DNA of 64,000 bases from Rhinopomastus cyanomelas (GCA_013400115.1 VXBP01002900.1:1-64000), one strand, 5' to 3'. Numbered from the stretch's first letter, positions 35,138 to 46,902 are shown. Numbers and translations are program-made. Notes: generated from the sequence alone by a model not told the origin.

Positions 35138-36166
35138 CTTCCTGTAGAATGTTCTTTCTCCAAGAACCCCTATCAACCTCTATGGCTACTTTTCACCACT
35201 TAGGAGCCATGATTCTTGACACAGGAGCTCACGATGCTAGTCCCCCTTACAGCGATAGCAGCGATGACTAATAGGCTGGGTTTGCCACTATCATCTTAAT
35301 TAGTGTAAAACCTCAACGTCAGTCATCAGCCTGAAACTTGTGGTCCTTAGCCCACCTCAGAACACAAAGTTTGTTTTGATTATCTTAACACACTGATCTT
35401 GGACTTCTTCACCTCCGCCAAACACTTTGAAGAGGATCTACATCTCCAAATCTCTTCCAGGTTCGGCCTCAATTTACAGATCATCCATTTGTAGCTGGAA
35501 AGGAAGGTCAGCTCTGAGTTCTCTAGAGTGTTCGTAAGTGGTTTGCAGTCAGTTTCAGCTAATAAAGTAGGAAGAGCTAAGGCCTCTCCCAGCTAGGACA
35601 TGAAATCTTTCTCAACCATGCCAAGGCTTCTTCCTTTCTCTCTCTGAGCTTCACTCTCATTTCCTGTTACCAGCTACCACGTACAAACCAGTGGGTCTAG
35701 CTGTGAGCACTCTTAGATCCACAATCATTCTCTGAAGAAACAGGATTTTCTCGATGAGACATGGAAAATGCACAAAGACCTTCCCAGAACCCTGCTGATA
35801 CATCCAGTGTGTGAAAATATCTGGTATTTAGACAACATCACTGAAAAGAATCCCCTAACTCTACGGTGAGTCTTTTTTAATTTAGTATTTATTCAGTTCT
35901 CCTGCCCTGGCCAGATGCAAAGCATTCTGTCCCTCTTTTCTTCTCTAGAGATGAGCAGAGAATGCACCCACAGTTCATTCTCCTATGCACTTTGTGATTC
36001 CTGGGGGAGAAAACTCACACAGCTCCTCTTTTAGCTTCTTCCTTAAGAGGAATGGAATTTGAATAGGAAAAAGGGCTGGAAGGAGGCCGGCGCTCTCCTC
36101 TGGTGTGCGTTCTCCTCAGAGACAGCTTGTTGCTTAGCTGCCCTTTAATGCTTACTCAGGTAAGAA
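35138..36166. other. Intergenic DNA, nothing recognised
   Basis: About 1 kb with no recognisable gene or repeat. Confidence 0.5.
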
Positions 36167-36490
36167 GGAACAGAGGAGGTTCCACATCAACATGAGAAGG
36201 AACTTCTTCACAGTGAGGGTGACAGTGAGGGAACGGGCTGCCCGGGGTCGGGTTGTGGACTCTCTTCCTCTGATGACATTTAAAACCTGCCTGGATATGT
36301 TCTTGTGGGACTTGGTCTGGGTGATCCTGCTGTGGCAGGGGGATTGGACTGGATGATCTTACGAGGTCCCTTCCAATCCCTAATGTTCTGTGATTCTATG
36401 ACTTGATCTAGGTGATCCTGCTGTGGCAGGGGGACTGGACTAGATGATCTTTCGTGGTCCCTTCCCATCCCTAACGCTCTGTGATTCTGC
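36167..36490 (+). mobile_element. CR1 copy followed by an extra 3' UTR unit
   Basis: 36167-36400 is a sense copy with ORF2 C-terminal codons, 3' UTR and tail. Directly at ATTCTATGACTTGATCTAGG a second, 3'-UTR-only unit begins (36399-36490). The junction shares TGA between the tail and the ORF2-end TGACTTGG. Confidence 0.95.
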
Positions 36491-36990
36491 ACATATGGCC
36501 CTCCTGTCCCCTCTCACGAGTGCATGGTCCTGCCAAGAACAAAGACTCCACACGTTATTTATCCCAATGAATGTTCCCCATGAAGTTCATGCAGACTGTA
36601 TTTGTTCACTTCATTCACCCCATGTGGACTTTAGTTGCTATTCACTTACCCCTGGAAGCCTCCCCTGACTCTCCATTATCTCCTTCTTGGCAGGAGGATA
36701 ATATTATTTCAATCAACACACTACCACGATCACCAGCATCCAATTTAAAATGAATAAACGTCTTACTTGCTTTCAGGGTGATAGTCCATTCATCTTCTGA
36801 TGAATTGCTCTTATGAAGAATCCCCCAGAGCAAACTGTGCTCTCATTGATCTCCCCGTGTGCTGCTTCCTACAGACACTTCCACGCTGATGTAATCTAGT
36901 GCATACCTTTTCCTGGTCTGAGGCTTGCACTATTGTCCACACCACCTGCAGACCCAGATGTTGCTCTCACAGGAGTCTGGTTATGACTTA
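36491..36990. other. Intergenic DNA, nothing recognised
   Basis: 500 bp with no gene or repeat recognised. Confidence 0.5.
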
Positions 36991-37290
36991 GAATCACAGA
37001 ATCATTAGGGGTGGGAAGGGACCTCGAAAGATCATCTGGTCCAAGCCCCTTGCCACAGCAGGACCACCTAGATCAAGTCAGAATCATAGAATCATTAGGG
37101 ACTGGAAGGGACCTTGAAAGGTCATCTACTCCAAGCCCCCTGCCACAGCAGGATCACCTAGGTCAATTCAGAATCACAGAACATTAGGGACTGGAAGGGA
37201 CCTTGAAAGATCATCTAGTCCAAGCCCTCTGCCACAGCAGGATCATCCAGACCCAGTTGCACAGGAACATATCGAGGCGGGGTTTATGAT
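36991..37290 (-). mobile_element. CR1 with two extra tandem 3' UTR units
   Basis: Antisense array of 36991-37080, 37081-37170 and 37171-about 37290. The first two units are exactly 90 bp each. The third, at the 5' side in CR1 sense, is longer and includes ORF2-end codons. All three share TCCAAGCCC where most copies have TCCAATCCC, and units 2 and 3 share GGGACTGGAAGGGACCTTG. Confidence 0.95.
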
Positions 37291-38623
37291 CTGTTCCAGA
37301 TCACAGTCACAACCTCCTCAGCAGTCTGGGCTTTGCTCCATTAAATTGCAAAATCTTCTCTTCAACCACAGAGCCTTTGATTGTTATGGATCTCACCTTC
37401 CCTTTTGAGATGGTTTCCTTTCAAAGAAAAAAATCCCTACATATTGTTTGAGAGTAAAATCCTCCCAAACACTTTCACGGTTAATTCTGACTGCCTGAGT
37501 AACTGGAAACCAAAGACACCTGTCACGACTTCAGTAGCAGCTATTGTCAGCCAGAGCTATTTCCTTCTAAGCCTCTTTCCTTTTGTAGGGAGATGAAGAG
37601 CACAGTTGTTCTCTTCTACTGTCACACTGCACACACGTGAAGCTTTCATTGCAGTGAGTTGTTTCAGTGCTTCATTCTTCCACTCAAAGTGCCTTCTCCT
37701 TTCCTTTCTGTTCCCAGCACCTTCAGTCACCAGGGTTCCTCATCTGTGTGCAAGAGGCAGAGCTGGTATCTCGCCCGCTTTCGGTCTCTGGGTGGCTGGA
37801 CCAGCTATGCAGCCAGATCATCTGGGACCCATACCCCTCACAGGCTGAATACCCAACCACACAGGCTGCGACTGGCTGGCACAGGAGGAGCCTGGGGCCA
37901 AAGCAAGTATTAAACAGGTTTCTCTCTGATAGCAAGGTTTCTCGTAGTCAGGGAATTTGCCTTCAGTCCAAAGCTCACGCGAGGTGTTACCCAAATGGGG
38001 AAGCTCTCCTTCTTCAAGGCCAGCTTTCCTGCAGGGTAGAATATTTCCTTCTAATCCCTCAGAAGAGCTCGAGCGAAGACAAGCTGCCTCATCCTCTCCT
38101 AGCTGTGCAAGTCACATAGAACAAGTTCAGTAAATACAGCTGCACTGGGAAGGACTGGACCCATGACATGAGCAGGGCACAGATGGTCTGCAGACATCCA
38201 TTGAATCTGCTGCTCTCAAGATGTGCAGGACTCAGCGCATCTAGTCCAAGATCAGTGGGACAGTCGTGAACAAGAAAGGAAAATAAAGAGAAGCATGCAG
38301 AGGCCCCAACAGGTACCTTGAAATGGGAATTTATCGTTTCCCTTGGCTACATCCTCATCATAAACTTCATGGAAGTCCCAGACTTGCTGCTTCTAGGAGT
38401 GTCGCGTCCACAGTCAGCGTGACACGCGTCTGAATGTGCTCCGTAGCCTACAGGCTGTGTCAAATGTCTGAACATCCATTGTCAATGAAGGCAGCCTTCA
38501 AATCCTGCCTCTTCAGGATTGCCCACACAGGAGGACCTCACCTGGAAGCCCTAACACAACATCTTTAAGCAGAGCTGGGAGTAAGAACAAATGGACCATT
38601 GCTCGATGTTACCTTCTCCCTTC
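37291..38623. other. Intergenic DNA, nothing recognised
   Basis: Overlapping plus frames at 37606-38119 (up to 150 codons) lack recognisable domains. No CR1. Confidence 0.45.
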
Positions 38624-39158
38624 TGATCGAGAGAGGTTCTCCTCCTCCTCTACTTGGCCCTGGTGAGACTGCATCTGGAATGTTGTGTCCAGTTCTGGGC
38701 CCCTCAGTTCTAGAAGGACACAGAGCTGCTGGAGAGAGTCCAGCGCAGAGCCACAGAGATTATGAAGGGAGTGGAACATCTCCCTGATGAGGAAAGGCTG
38801 AGGAGGCTGGATCTCTTGAGCTTAGAAAAAAGAAGATTGAAGGGTGACCCCATTAATGTGAAGGGTGGGTGTCTGGAGGATGGAGCCAGGCTCTGCTCAG
38901 TGTCATCCAATGATAGGACAAGCTGGAGCACAGGAGGTTCAACATCAATATGAGAAGGAATTTCTTCCCAGTGAGGGTGACAGAGCACTGGAAGGGGCTG
39001 CCCTGGAGGGGGTTGTGGGGTCTCCTTCTCTGAAGATGTTTAAAACCTGCCTGGACATGTTCCTGCATGACTGGATCCGGGTGATCCTGCAGCAGCAGGG
39101 GGATTGGCCTAGATGATCTTTGAAGGTCCCTTCCAATCCCTACTGTGCTGTGATGCTG
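38624..39158 (+). mobile_element. CR1 LINE 3' fragment, about 535 bp
   Basis: Sense copy from the DRERFSSSSTWPW region (equivalent to SREVLLLLHSAL) through VEHLPDEERLRRLDLLSLEKRR, C-terminus, 3' UTR and tail. Small internal deletions are present, such as loss of the segment before VKGGCLEDGA. Confidence 0.95.
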
Positions 39159-40049
39159 AGAACATCACACCCAGCCATATCTACACACACGAAGGTCTGG
39201 GGCTGCTGCAAGAGCTGACCCAACGAGCAGCCTTTCGCACTGTGTCTCCGTCTCACAACCACATAAACAAAGATGTCTCTATATATCAACCAAGAGAGAT
39301 GAGTCATCAGCTCATCTCCTCCTGCCAAGAGGTACAATGTTCCCTCAGATTTTGTCCAGGCACTTAACAACCCAAACCCAAAGTCAGACCTTTATGCAAA
39401 GGCCCAATGAATTAACAACACAATATTAATTCTTCCCAGGTTCTCTCAACACCTGGTTTGACTAAAACCCTTACAAACCAGCAGCAACGTGCTACAGGAC
39501 AGCACAAGAAGATGTAGAAGACTTTTCATCTTCTGTGTTCACAATCCATACACAGTTTCCACAACTTACTGCGGTTTTGGTCTCCCCACTGCGTAAAGTT
39601 GGTCGGATTTACACGTAAGGGCTAGTCTGGCGACGTGTATGGACTATTCAACCCGTGCAGGGGAATAAATTACCCAAACATAGCCAAGTTCTCTTCTCCA
39701 AATTCCATGTTCTCATAATCCCTGGAGAGATGCAGATTCCAAGAGAAATGCTGCTATCACAGACCTTCGCTCAGGCCAAACTGCTCTCAGAATCAGGGCT
39801 CTGGAAGTACTTTTCTTAATCCAAAACAAGAAGTCAGATTAATTTTTTCCTCCCAACCCTGAGCGAATCCATCACTTTCAAGCCTCACAGCTTAAAGTTA
39901 TTAATGTTTTTTTTCCCCCTTTCAGATTTGCCAAGACTGTCCTGACTCAGTGAGAGAGCTGATTCTTTCAAGTTGGACCTGCACAGGTCACTGCATCCTA
40001 AGCAAAGCCAAAGAAAGTGTGGGTGACATCATCCAAGGTACGTCATGGT
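39159..40049. other. Intergenic DNA, nothing recognised
   Basis: About 890 bp. 39590-39660 keeps several CpGs; no gene or repeat recognised. Confidence 0.45.
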
Positions 40050-40434
40050 GAAAGGCTGAGAGAGCTGGGTCTCTGTAGCTTGGAGGAGACTGAGGGGTGA
40101 CCTCATGAATGTTGATAAATATGTGAAGGGTGAGTTCCAGGAGGATGGAGCCAGGATCTTCTCAATGTCATCTAGTGATAGGACAAGGGGCAGTGGGTGT
40201 CAGCTGGAACAGAGGAGGTTCCATATAAATATCAGGAGGAACTTCTTCATGGTGAGGGTGACAGAGCACTGGAAGGGGCTGCCCAGGGGGATTCTCCTTC
40301 TCTGGAGAGGTCTAAAACCAGCCTGGAGATGTTCCTGTGTGACTTGGTCTATGTGATCCTGCTGTGGCAGGGGGAATGAATCAGATGGTCTTTTGATGTC
40401 CCTTCCAATCCCTAGTGTTCTGTGATTCTGTGAT
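40050..40434 (+). mobile_element. CR1 LINE 3' fragment
   Basis: Sense copy of about 385 bp ending TTCTGTGATTCTGTGAT. The plus frame over 40105-40356 is open. Confidence 0.95.
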
Positions 40435-40467
40435 GTCCAGGTGGGTCCTAACCGTCTCCAGAGAAGT
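40435..40467 (-). mobile_element. Short antisense CR1 piece abutting a tail
   Basis: GTCCAGGTGGGTCCTAACCG matches the antisense ORF2-end codons. It lacks its own 3' end and directly follows the tail of 40050-40434, a possible twin-priming or rearrangement scar. Confidence 0.7.
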
Positions 40468-40844
40468 TTCTTAGAGTTTGGCTTCAAAAGGAACTTTTAA
40501 AGAGTAGATTTTGAGCTGCACAGTGTGGAAAACCCTGCACACACTCCACTGGGGGACGGGAGGTCTTACCAGTGATCCCATTACTGTTCTCATTGCTAGC
40601 TTGAAGGGAGAATGACAGCTGAATAGTTTCAGAAACCATGGCCCTGTGTTATCTGATCATCCTTTTTCCACCACGCAGTAACCTCAACAACAGTTCTGGG
40701 ATCCATCCTTCTAAAAATCCCTACATGTTTCTGATGACTCCTGACTGTCAGGGGTGCTGTCTGCAGCACGTAGGCATCACTGACTAGCCAGAAGTCCTGC
40801 AATCAAAGCCACTTGCAGAGATACCTGCCTGTACAGCGCAGGCT
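40468..40844. other. Intergenic DNA, nothing recognised
   Basis: No gene or repeat recognised. Confidence 0.5.
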
Positions 40845-40912
40845 TTGGGGACTGGACTAGAGGATCCTTCAAGGTCCCTTCCCATCACTGATGCTCTGTG
40901 ATTCTGTGATTC
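40845..40912 (+). mobile_element. CR1 LINE 3' tail fragment
   Basis: Sense 3' UTR end from GGACTGGACTAGA to TTCTGTGATTC. Confidence 0.9.
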
Positions 40913-41736
40913 AATAACCCTGCTCACCCCTGATCTTTGCTAAGTGAGCAGGGAATGTCCTCCAGCGACGTGGTGCTGTGAAGCACTGAGCATTTCTCTG
41001 ATCACGGTGTTCTGCCCTTGCTCACCTGCTTTACTGGCCCCCTCTGACTCGTGTAAGCCTGTCCCTGAGGCGTGTGGGGTTCAGCAGAGCTGTAGCCAGC
41101 CCAGCAGTCCTGGGAAGCATCAGCCTCTCTACTGCAAAGCAAGTGCTCCCCGGCAGAGCCAGCTGCAGAGCTCCTGCACAGCGGATCCCGTTAGGACAGC
41201 AGACAGGATGCAGCCTGCAGTCTCCTCTGCCCCGAGAAGTCGCTCAGCTTATCTGACCAGGAGAGCAAAGCAGTATTGCTTTATGACATATGGAAGAAAC
41301 TAAGGGCAGGAAAGGTATGATGTAATGAAAAGTGATTTCTGAAGTGCCTGCTACAGATGCTCTCAGCTGCATCAGATACGCTGCAAGGAAACGCTCCAGA
41401 TCTTTCTGCTTTCTTGGCTTTAGGGGTTTTGCCCTCAGCCTGCTGGATTTCTCAGTGCAGGTTTCTGCTGCTTCAGAGGTTGGAGTTATGCTTCACTGTG
41501 TGTTTTCTGTTTTGTATGAAGTGAATTCCTATAAATATAAAACATATTATCGTGACAGACAACAGTACCAGTATTTTTTGTGTCTATCAGGGGAATGACA
41601 GATGCTTCATTATCGGGATCATTGGCTTAAGGAGGTGGGACCTCCACCATCAGAGGCTTTAATCTACTAGAGTGAAACGTTTAGGGCTTCTCTGTGACAG
41701 GGACATGCTCACTCTCAGCTATTGCACTATTTCCAG
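40913..41736. other. Intergenic DNA, nothing recognised
   Basis: A 119-codon plus frame at 40944-41303 has no recognisable domain. Confidence 0.5.
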
Positions 41737-41975
41737 GAATCACAGAACATTAGGGATTGGAAGGGATCTCAAAAGATCATCTAGTCCAATCCTCTTGCTA
41801 CAGCAGGATCATCTAGACCAAGTCACACAGGAACATCTCCAGAGAAGGAGACTCCACAACCCCCCTGGGCAGCCCCTTCCAGGGCTCTGTCACCCTCACT
41901 GTGAGGAAGTTCCTTCTCACATTGATGTGGAACCTCCTCTGCTCCAGCTGACACTCATTGCCTCTCATCTTCAAA
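41737..41975 (-). mobile_element. CR1 LINE 3' fragment with internal deletion
   Basis: Antisense copy. The CAGGTGGGTTTTAAA segment is missing, so AGGAACATC joins TCCAGAGAAGG directly. It continues through ORF2 C-terminal codons. Confidence 0.94.
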
Positions 41976-42059
41976 CAACATCTCATCCACATCTATGTTG
42001 ATTTGTGGATCTTGAGGTATTACTCCCAGAAATCAATCCTTTGTGTACGACACTCACAT

Positions 42060-42337
42060 GATTCTGCCCTGGCAGGAGTATTGGACTAGATGATCTTTTG
42101 AAGTCCCTTCTCATCCCTAATGAGTCTATGATTCTATGACTATGACTTGGTCTAGGTGATCCTGCTCTGGCAGGGGGATTGGACTAGACAATCTTTTGAG
42201 GTCCCTTCCCATCCCTAATGAGTCTATGATTCTGTGACTTGGTCTAAGTGATCCTGCTGTGGCAGGTGGATTGGACTGGATAGTCTTTCAAGGTCTGTTC
42301 CAACCCGTAACGTTCTGTGACTCTATGATTCTACAAT
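42060..42337 (+). mobile_element. Three tandem CR1 3' UTR units
   Basis: Sense array of 42060-42144, 42144-42237 and 42238-42337. The second and third start at TATGACTTGGTCTAGG and TGTGACTTGGTCTAAG immediately after the previous tail. Units 1 and 2 share the rare GAGTCTATGATTCT tail. Period about 93-98 bp. Confidence 0.95.
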
Positions 42338-42957
42338 ATAGGTGACTAGAAAAGAACGTGTCAAACTACCCAATGGGAAGGTCTGTGTCTCAATCAACTC
42401 CCATTTCAGATACTCTCTTGTATCCTGTGAGGTGACAGCAGCTTCTCTAGATGATCCCTCACAAGTATTACATCAAAATTTACAGCCTCGCTTGGAGGTC
42501 TTAGATACCCCAGAACATCTCCCCTTTGTAAATACATCAGTCATTAAGTATCTGATCTAGACTCAATTAGCTGAATTAACTAGGTTTCTGTCCCCTTTAT
42601 TAGGTGTTTTGGACACGGAGCTGATGGTAATGAGACGTGTACATTGCCAACACTTGCGTGAAGGCCAAGCTGTGTCCCACTCCAAGCCGTAGCCCGTCCC
42701 CGAGGCTCAAGTCTCTTATTGGTTACACAAACTACCTTTCCCAACCTGTGGTCATTTGACCTTTGTTAAATAACTCATGGAATATTCATATGAGCAGTAT
42801 TCCCGGGAGCTACAAACCATCCCGTTTATTTTGCAGCTCTTTTCACCAATGGCTCTGAAAGGACCCTTTTCACATCCTTGGAGAAGCTGTGTGAGGTTCC
42901 AACTTCTGACACAGACGCTTGTTAGCCCTGTGCAGAGAAAGTGAATTCTGTCCTCAT
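42338..42957. promoter_or_regulatory. CR1-free stretch, candidate conserved element
   Basis: No gene recognised. 42600-42900 has a retained-CpG, homeodomain-core and CCAAT-like content (TTATTGGTTACAC near 42716, TTTCACCAATGGC near 42841) and no repeats. Possible regulatory DNA; texture only. Confidence 0.3.
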
Positions 42958-42992
42958 AGGATCACAGAGTCATTAGGGATTGGAAGGGACTT
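42958..42992 (-). mobile_element. CR1 LINE tail fragment
   Basis: Antisense tail and GGGATTGGAAGGGAC core, about 35 bp, then unrelated sequence. Confidence 0.85.
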
Positions 42993-43188
42993 GTCATAAA
43001 GGTCTTTTTTTAGGTAAGGACTGGCCAGTTTTAGAGGTTTGAGCATCACACACCTAACAACGAGCACAGGAGGGGTTGGCATGTTAGAGCTGCATGCCCG
43101 GCAAACGGGCAAGAAGCCTAGATACCTGAATACCTCAACACTTGATTGATCAACAAACACAAACTAACCCCATCCATGTCTGCTGCTC

Positions 43189-43338
43189 TAGCAGGTCCTG
43201 AAGCACCATGTCTACACCTTCCTTAAATACCTCCACGGATGGCGACTCAACCCCCTCCCTGGGAAGGCTGTTCTAGTGCTTCACCAGTCTTTCTGTCAAG
43301 AATCTCTTCCTAATATCCGACACAGACCTTTCAGACCA
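43189..43338 (-). mobile_element. Older CR1 subfamily fragment
   Basis: Antisense piece with CTCAACCCCCTCCCTGGGAAG and GTGCTTCACCAGTCTTTCTG, typical of older CR1 ORF2-end sequence, without its 3' end. Confidence 0.85.
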
Positions 43339-44300
43339 TCACATATAGGATGTCAGAAGCGCTGTCCAGGAGCGACAGCGTTGCAAGGGAGCTGCGGGTA
43401 GCTCCTCGAACGCACAGATTATCCTCTTGTTGACGACATGCAGATGTCAATCGCCGAGCAAAAGTGAGCCCTGAGGGCAAAATGCTCCTCTCAGATCCCC
43501 ACATCAATGGGAGTTCCCTTCACAGGGGAAGAGCAGGCTATTGGAGTTGAGAGTTGCCGCGCAGGTCACGACAGAAAATCTCATGTGTGGTGTTTATTTG
43601 TGAAGGAGTAAATTTAAAATATAAATTGAATTTTCTGCCATCACAAAGCATTCGACCAAAATCTGAGTCTGCCCTACCAGGGAGAAAAAACATCATGTCC
43701 CCAAACATAAACAAATATTTAGCTCCGGGGTTTTGGAGTGAAACAGGAGGTGAAATTATGTCTTCAGAAAAAATGGATATATTAATTTTTTTCCTCGACA
43801 ATGGTGGGTCTCTGCAGAATGAAAACATCCTTTATTATAACAGACTCACTGGGGACAAGGCGCTCGAAGAATCAGCTTCACATAATCCCCCACAAGGTGA
43901 GAATCCGCATTCCTGGTGCCTTCAGGCTTGAGCAGGCTGCCTGGGCACACTGTGAAGAAGAAGAGCCTCCTTCCACCCCCTCCCCGTGAAGCATGTGCAG
44001 CATGTAAAGTGGAATTCCACTTTGCAGAGGGGATGACGGGGAGGAAGGCTCACTAATCCCGATTAGCCAGGCAGGAACCCCAGCGCAGCGCTCCCAGGCC
44101 TGCAGAGAGAATTCTGTGTGCAGACCTGGGCTGAAGAGCAGTGAAATGTGCACGGACAAAGAGCAGCCAGTCAAGGATTCAGCTTTGCAACTGCTGCCAA
44201 AACGTGTTTCTGAGCCAGATCTGTGCTCACTTTACGTATGATTTTCTTTAATGATAAATTTAACCCCTTCTTCGGTGCAGAACCTCTACCTCCTTTTCAG
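43339..44300. promoter_or_regulatory. CR1-free stretch, candidate conserved element
   Basis: No gene recognised. 43360-43450 is CpG-bearing. 43580-43800 is AT-rich with homeodomain-type cores (TATATTAATTTT near 43777) and AAACAAATATT. The plus frame 43554-43931 (125 codons) overlaps a minus frame at 43538-43828 and neither has a recognisable domain. Confidence 0.3.
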
Positions 44301-44377
44301 AGAATCACGGAATCACAGAACAATAGGGACCGGAAGGGACGTTGAAGGATCATCCAGTCCAATCCCCCTGCCAGAGC
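44301..44377 (-). mobile_element. CR1 LINE 3' UTR fragment
   Basis: Antisense tail and 3' UTR to CTGCCAGAGCTC. Confidence 0.93.
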
Positions 44378-44489
44378 TCTTGCTTCTCCCTAATTGCTAT
44401 TTTGAAAATTAGCAGTAATGAAAGCAACATGTGAAAGAGTGACTGGTGTGTTGATACTCTGGATGGGTGGGAAATCCACCTGAAAAACC

Positions 44490-44707
44490 ACACAGGATCA
44501 CTCTGGTTGGAAAAGACCCCCGGGATCAGCGAGTCCAACCAGCTACCACCAACCTTACGACTTTACTTCTGAACCAGATCCCTCAGCACCTCATCCAAAC
44601 GATCTTTAAACACACCCAGGGATGGTAACAACCACCTCCCTGGGCAGCCCATTCCAGTGCCTGGCCACCCTTTCTGTGAAACCTTCTTCCTAATGTGAAG
44701 TCTAGGC
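44490..44707 (-). mobile_element. Older CR1 subfamily 3' fragment
   Basis: Antisense copy whose 3' end reads TCTGGTTGGAAAAGACCCCC, then CCAGATCCCTCAGCACCTC and CTGGGCAGCCCATTCCAGTG: another older subfamily. Confidence 0.92.
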
Positions 44708-44744
44708 TGCTGCTGTCACATTTTGATGCTGGTGATGTGATTTA

Positions 44745-44854
44745 GTGTTCCTGTGAGACGTGGTCTAGGTGATCCTGCTGTGGCAGGGGGATTGGACTAG
44801 ATGATCTTTGGAGGTCCCTTCCAATGCCTAATGCTCTGTGGTTCTGTGTGGTTC
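44745..44854 (+). mobile_element. CR1 LINE 3' fragment
   Basis: Sense copy from GTTCCTGTGAGACGTGGTC to a degenerate tail. It lies just after the older antisense copy, with 5' ends facing. Confidence 0.93.
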
Positions 44855-45281
44855 AAAGCCCTCTTGCCTCTGCTCTTGAGAACTTCTGTATTCATTAGTC
44901 ACTGTTGAGACCACTAGCCTGGGCTCTCCTGTAACTACTGTAAACAAAGACATAAAGAGCCTTCTCACGTTTCCTACTGCAGTGTTGGATCAGTTGATGC
45001 TGCAAGAGGGTAAAAGGACCTACAGCTTCAGAAAGACACAGCACAAGCAAAGCAGAAGCTGGGGACAACACCTAAGGCTTTGGAAACATGGCACTGTTTT
45101 GAATTATTAACAAGAAACAATCTAAATTAGAAACTTCACTACTGTGCCTGTAGGAAGCTCATACCCCTAATACAAATGTTTATGAATTAGGTAAGTGTTT
45201 AAGCACTGGCTAAATAAATATTCATCTCTCCATCTATTCATGCTCTGCCTGTGGACATGTAGTCAGAAATCTTTGTTATCT
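44855..45281. other. Intergenic DNA, nothing recognised
   Basis: AT-rich, no gene or repeat recognised. Confidence 0.5.
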
Positions 45282-45627
45282 ATTAATGTCTATAAATATG
45301 GGAAGAGTGGCTGTCAGGAGGATGGAGCCAGGCTCTGCTCAGTGTCATCTAATGATAGGACAAGGGGCAGTGGGTGTGAGCTGGAACATGGGAGGTTCCA
45401 CATAAATATGAAAAGGAACTTCTTCATGGTGAGGGTGACAGAGCCCTGGAAGGGGCTGCCCAGGGGCTTGTGCAGTCTCCTTCTCTGGAGACATTTAAAA
45501 CCTGCCTGGACATGTTCCTGTGTGACTTGGTCTAGGTGGTCCTGCTGTTGCAGGGGGATTGGACCAGATGATCATTCGAGGTTCCTTCCAATCCCTGATG
45601 TTCTGTGACTCTGTGTGATTCTGTGAA
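45282..45627 (+). mobile_element. CR1 LINE 3' fragment, open frame
   Basis: Sense copy. The plus frame across it (within 45195-45608) stays open through INVYKYGKSGCQEDGARLCS and SNDRTRGSGCELEHGRFHIN; a small shift near LPRGLCSLLLWRH moves the end out of the normal frame. The 3' UTR and tail are present. Confidence 0.95.
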
Positions 45628-45632
45628 CACCA

Positions 45633-45687
45633 TGGATCACAGAACCACAGAACATTAGGGACAGGAAGGGACCTGGAAAGATCATCA
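45633..45687 (-). mobile_element. CR1 LINE tail fragment, tail-to-tail
   Basis: Antisense tail and core starting 6 bp after the tail of the preceding sense copy. Confidence 0.9.
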
Positions 45688-46350
45688 ACAAGGACAACTG
45701 ATTAAAAAGTTTGCTTCCTACTTCCACTTAGGAAATCTCCAACTTCAGGTTTGTTAGTTGCTCTCTGGGTGACACTTCCTCACACTTATTTTTAACCATA
45801 ACCTGGAAAGAGTATTTAATTGCAGGAAGAATCACTGGTTTGTACCAAAATGAACCCAGTGCTGATCAGTGTGGCTATGGCAGTCCTCCTGAACTTGACT
45901 TGTAGGATTTGTGCAATGCATTATTGAAATTATTGTTCCTGCAATAATATTACAATAACCTTCTCTAATGTGGCTGCTTATGGTCCCCAGATGAAGTAGA
46001 GCATGCATCTGTTGCTATAGCTACAGCTGGTTTCTGAAATAAACACTGGGGTTTTTTCTCATTCCTAGACACAAAAAGCTAAACTGTTCCAGCTTCTCCA
46101 GTTGTGTACAGTACAGGTAAAACAGGTCCCTTAAACAATAACTTTCCTCAAGACAAAAGCCTCTGTGTAAATACCAGCAGATGGATCTTTGCCCACCCCA
46201 GTCAGCAAAGTCTGTGTGGCCCTGTAAAGGTGCAAGTCTCAAACACTAAAGGAAAAACACACATGAGGCCCAGAAATAAATGCTCCTGGAGAATTAGACT
46301 CTGTTGTCATTTTAATGCTACACTGAGAAATGGATCAGTACTCCTAGCAC
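45688..46350. other. Intergenic DNA, nothing recognised
   Basis: No gene or repeat recognised. Confidence 0.5.
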
Positions 46351-46595
46351 AGAGTCACAGAATGTTAGGGATGGGAAGGGACCTCGAAAGATCATCCAGT
46401 GCAATCCCCCAACACAGCAGCATCACCTAGATCCAGTCACACAGGAACACATCCAGGTGGGTTTTAAACATCTCCGGAGAAGGAGGCTCCACAACACCCC
46501 TTGGCAGCCCCTTCCAGTGCTGTGGCACCCTCACTGGGAAGAAGTTCCTTCTGATAGTTGTATGGAACCTCCTCTGTTCCAGCTGACACCCACTG
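46351..46595 (-). mobile_element. CR1 LINE 3' fragment
   Basis: Antisense copy of about 245 bp: tail, 3' UTR and ORF2 C-terminal codons to the CAGCTGACACCCACTG segment. Confidence 0.95.
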
Positions 46596-46841
46596 AATGC
46601 ATCCAACAGGGGATGGAACAGAGGATTGTTTCATTGCAGACCCTAAGGCTGTGTGTGTGGCAATTTGAATCCCATCAAGTTCTGAGAGATGTGTTTATTG
46701 ATGTTTATGTATATATGTACATCTGTGTGTCCCTCAAGAGGTCTTTTTGCAGCCAGCAACAGAGGAAAATTAGGAACTTTATGAAATCTAGGAACTTTGC
46801 TGTGCAGAGCTGGCACATTTAGGAAGTATTCAACTGCTGTT

Positions 46842-46902
46842 AATCCCTAATGAGTCTATGAGTCTATGAGTCTATGAGTCTATGAGTCTACGAGTCTATG
46901 AT
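46842..46902 (+). repeat. Expanded CR1 octamer tail (TGAGTCTA)n
   Basis: AATCCCTAA from a CR1 3' end is followed by six near-perfect TGAGTCTA octamers, the longest tail array seen here. Almost none of the CR1 body remains. Confidence 0.92.

Noticed and set aside
40944..41303. 119-codon plus frame as a secreted or novel protein
   Set aside because: No signal peptide, domain or splice context, and frames of this size are expected by chance.
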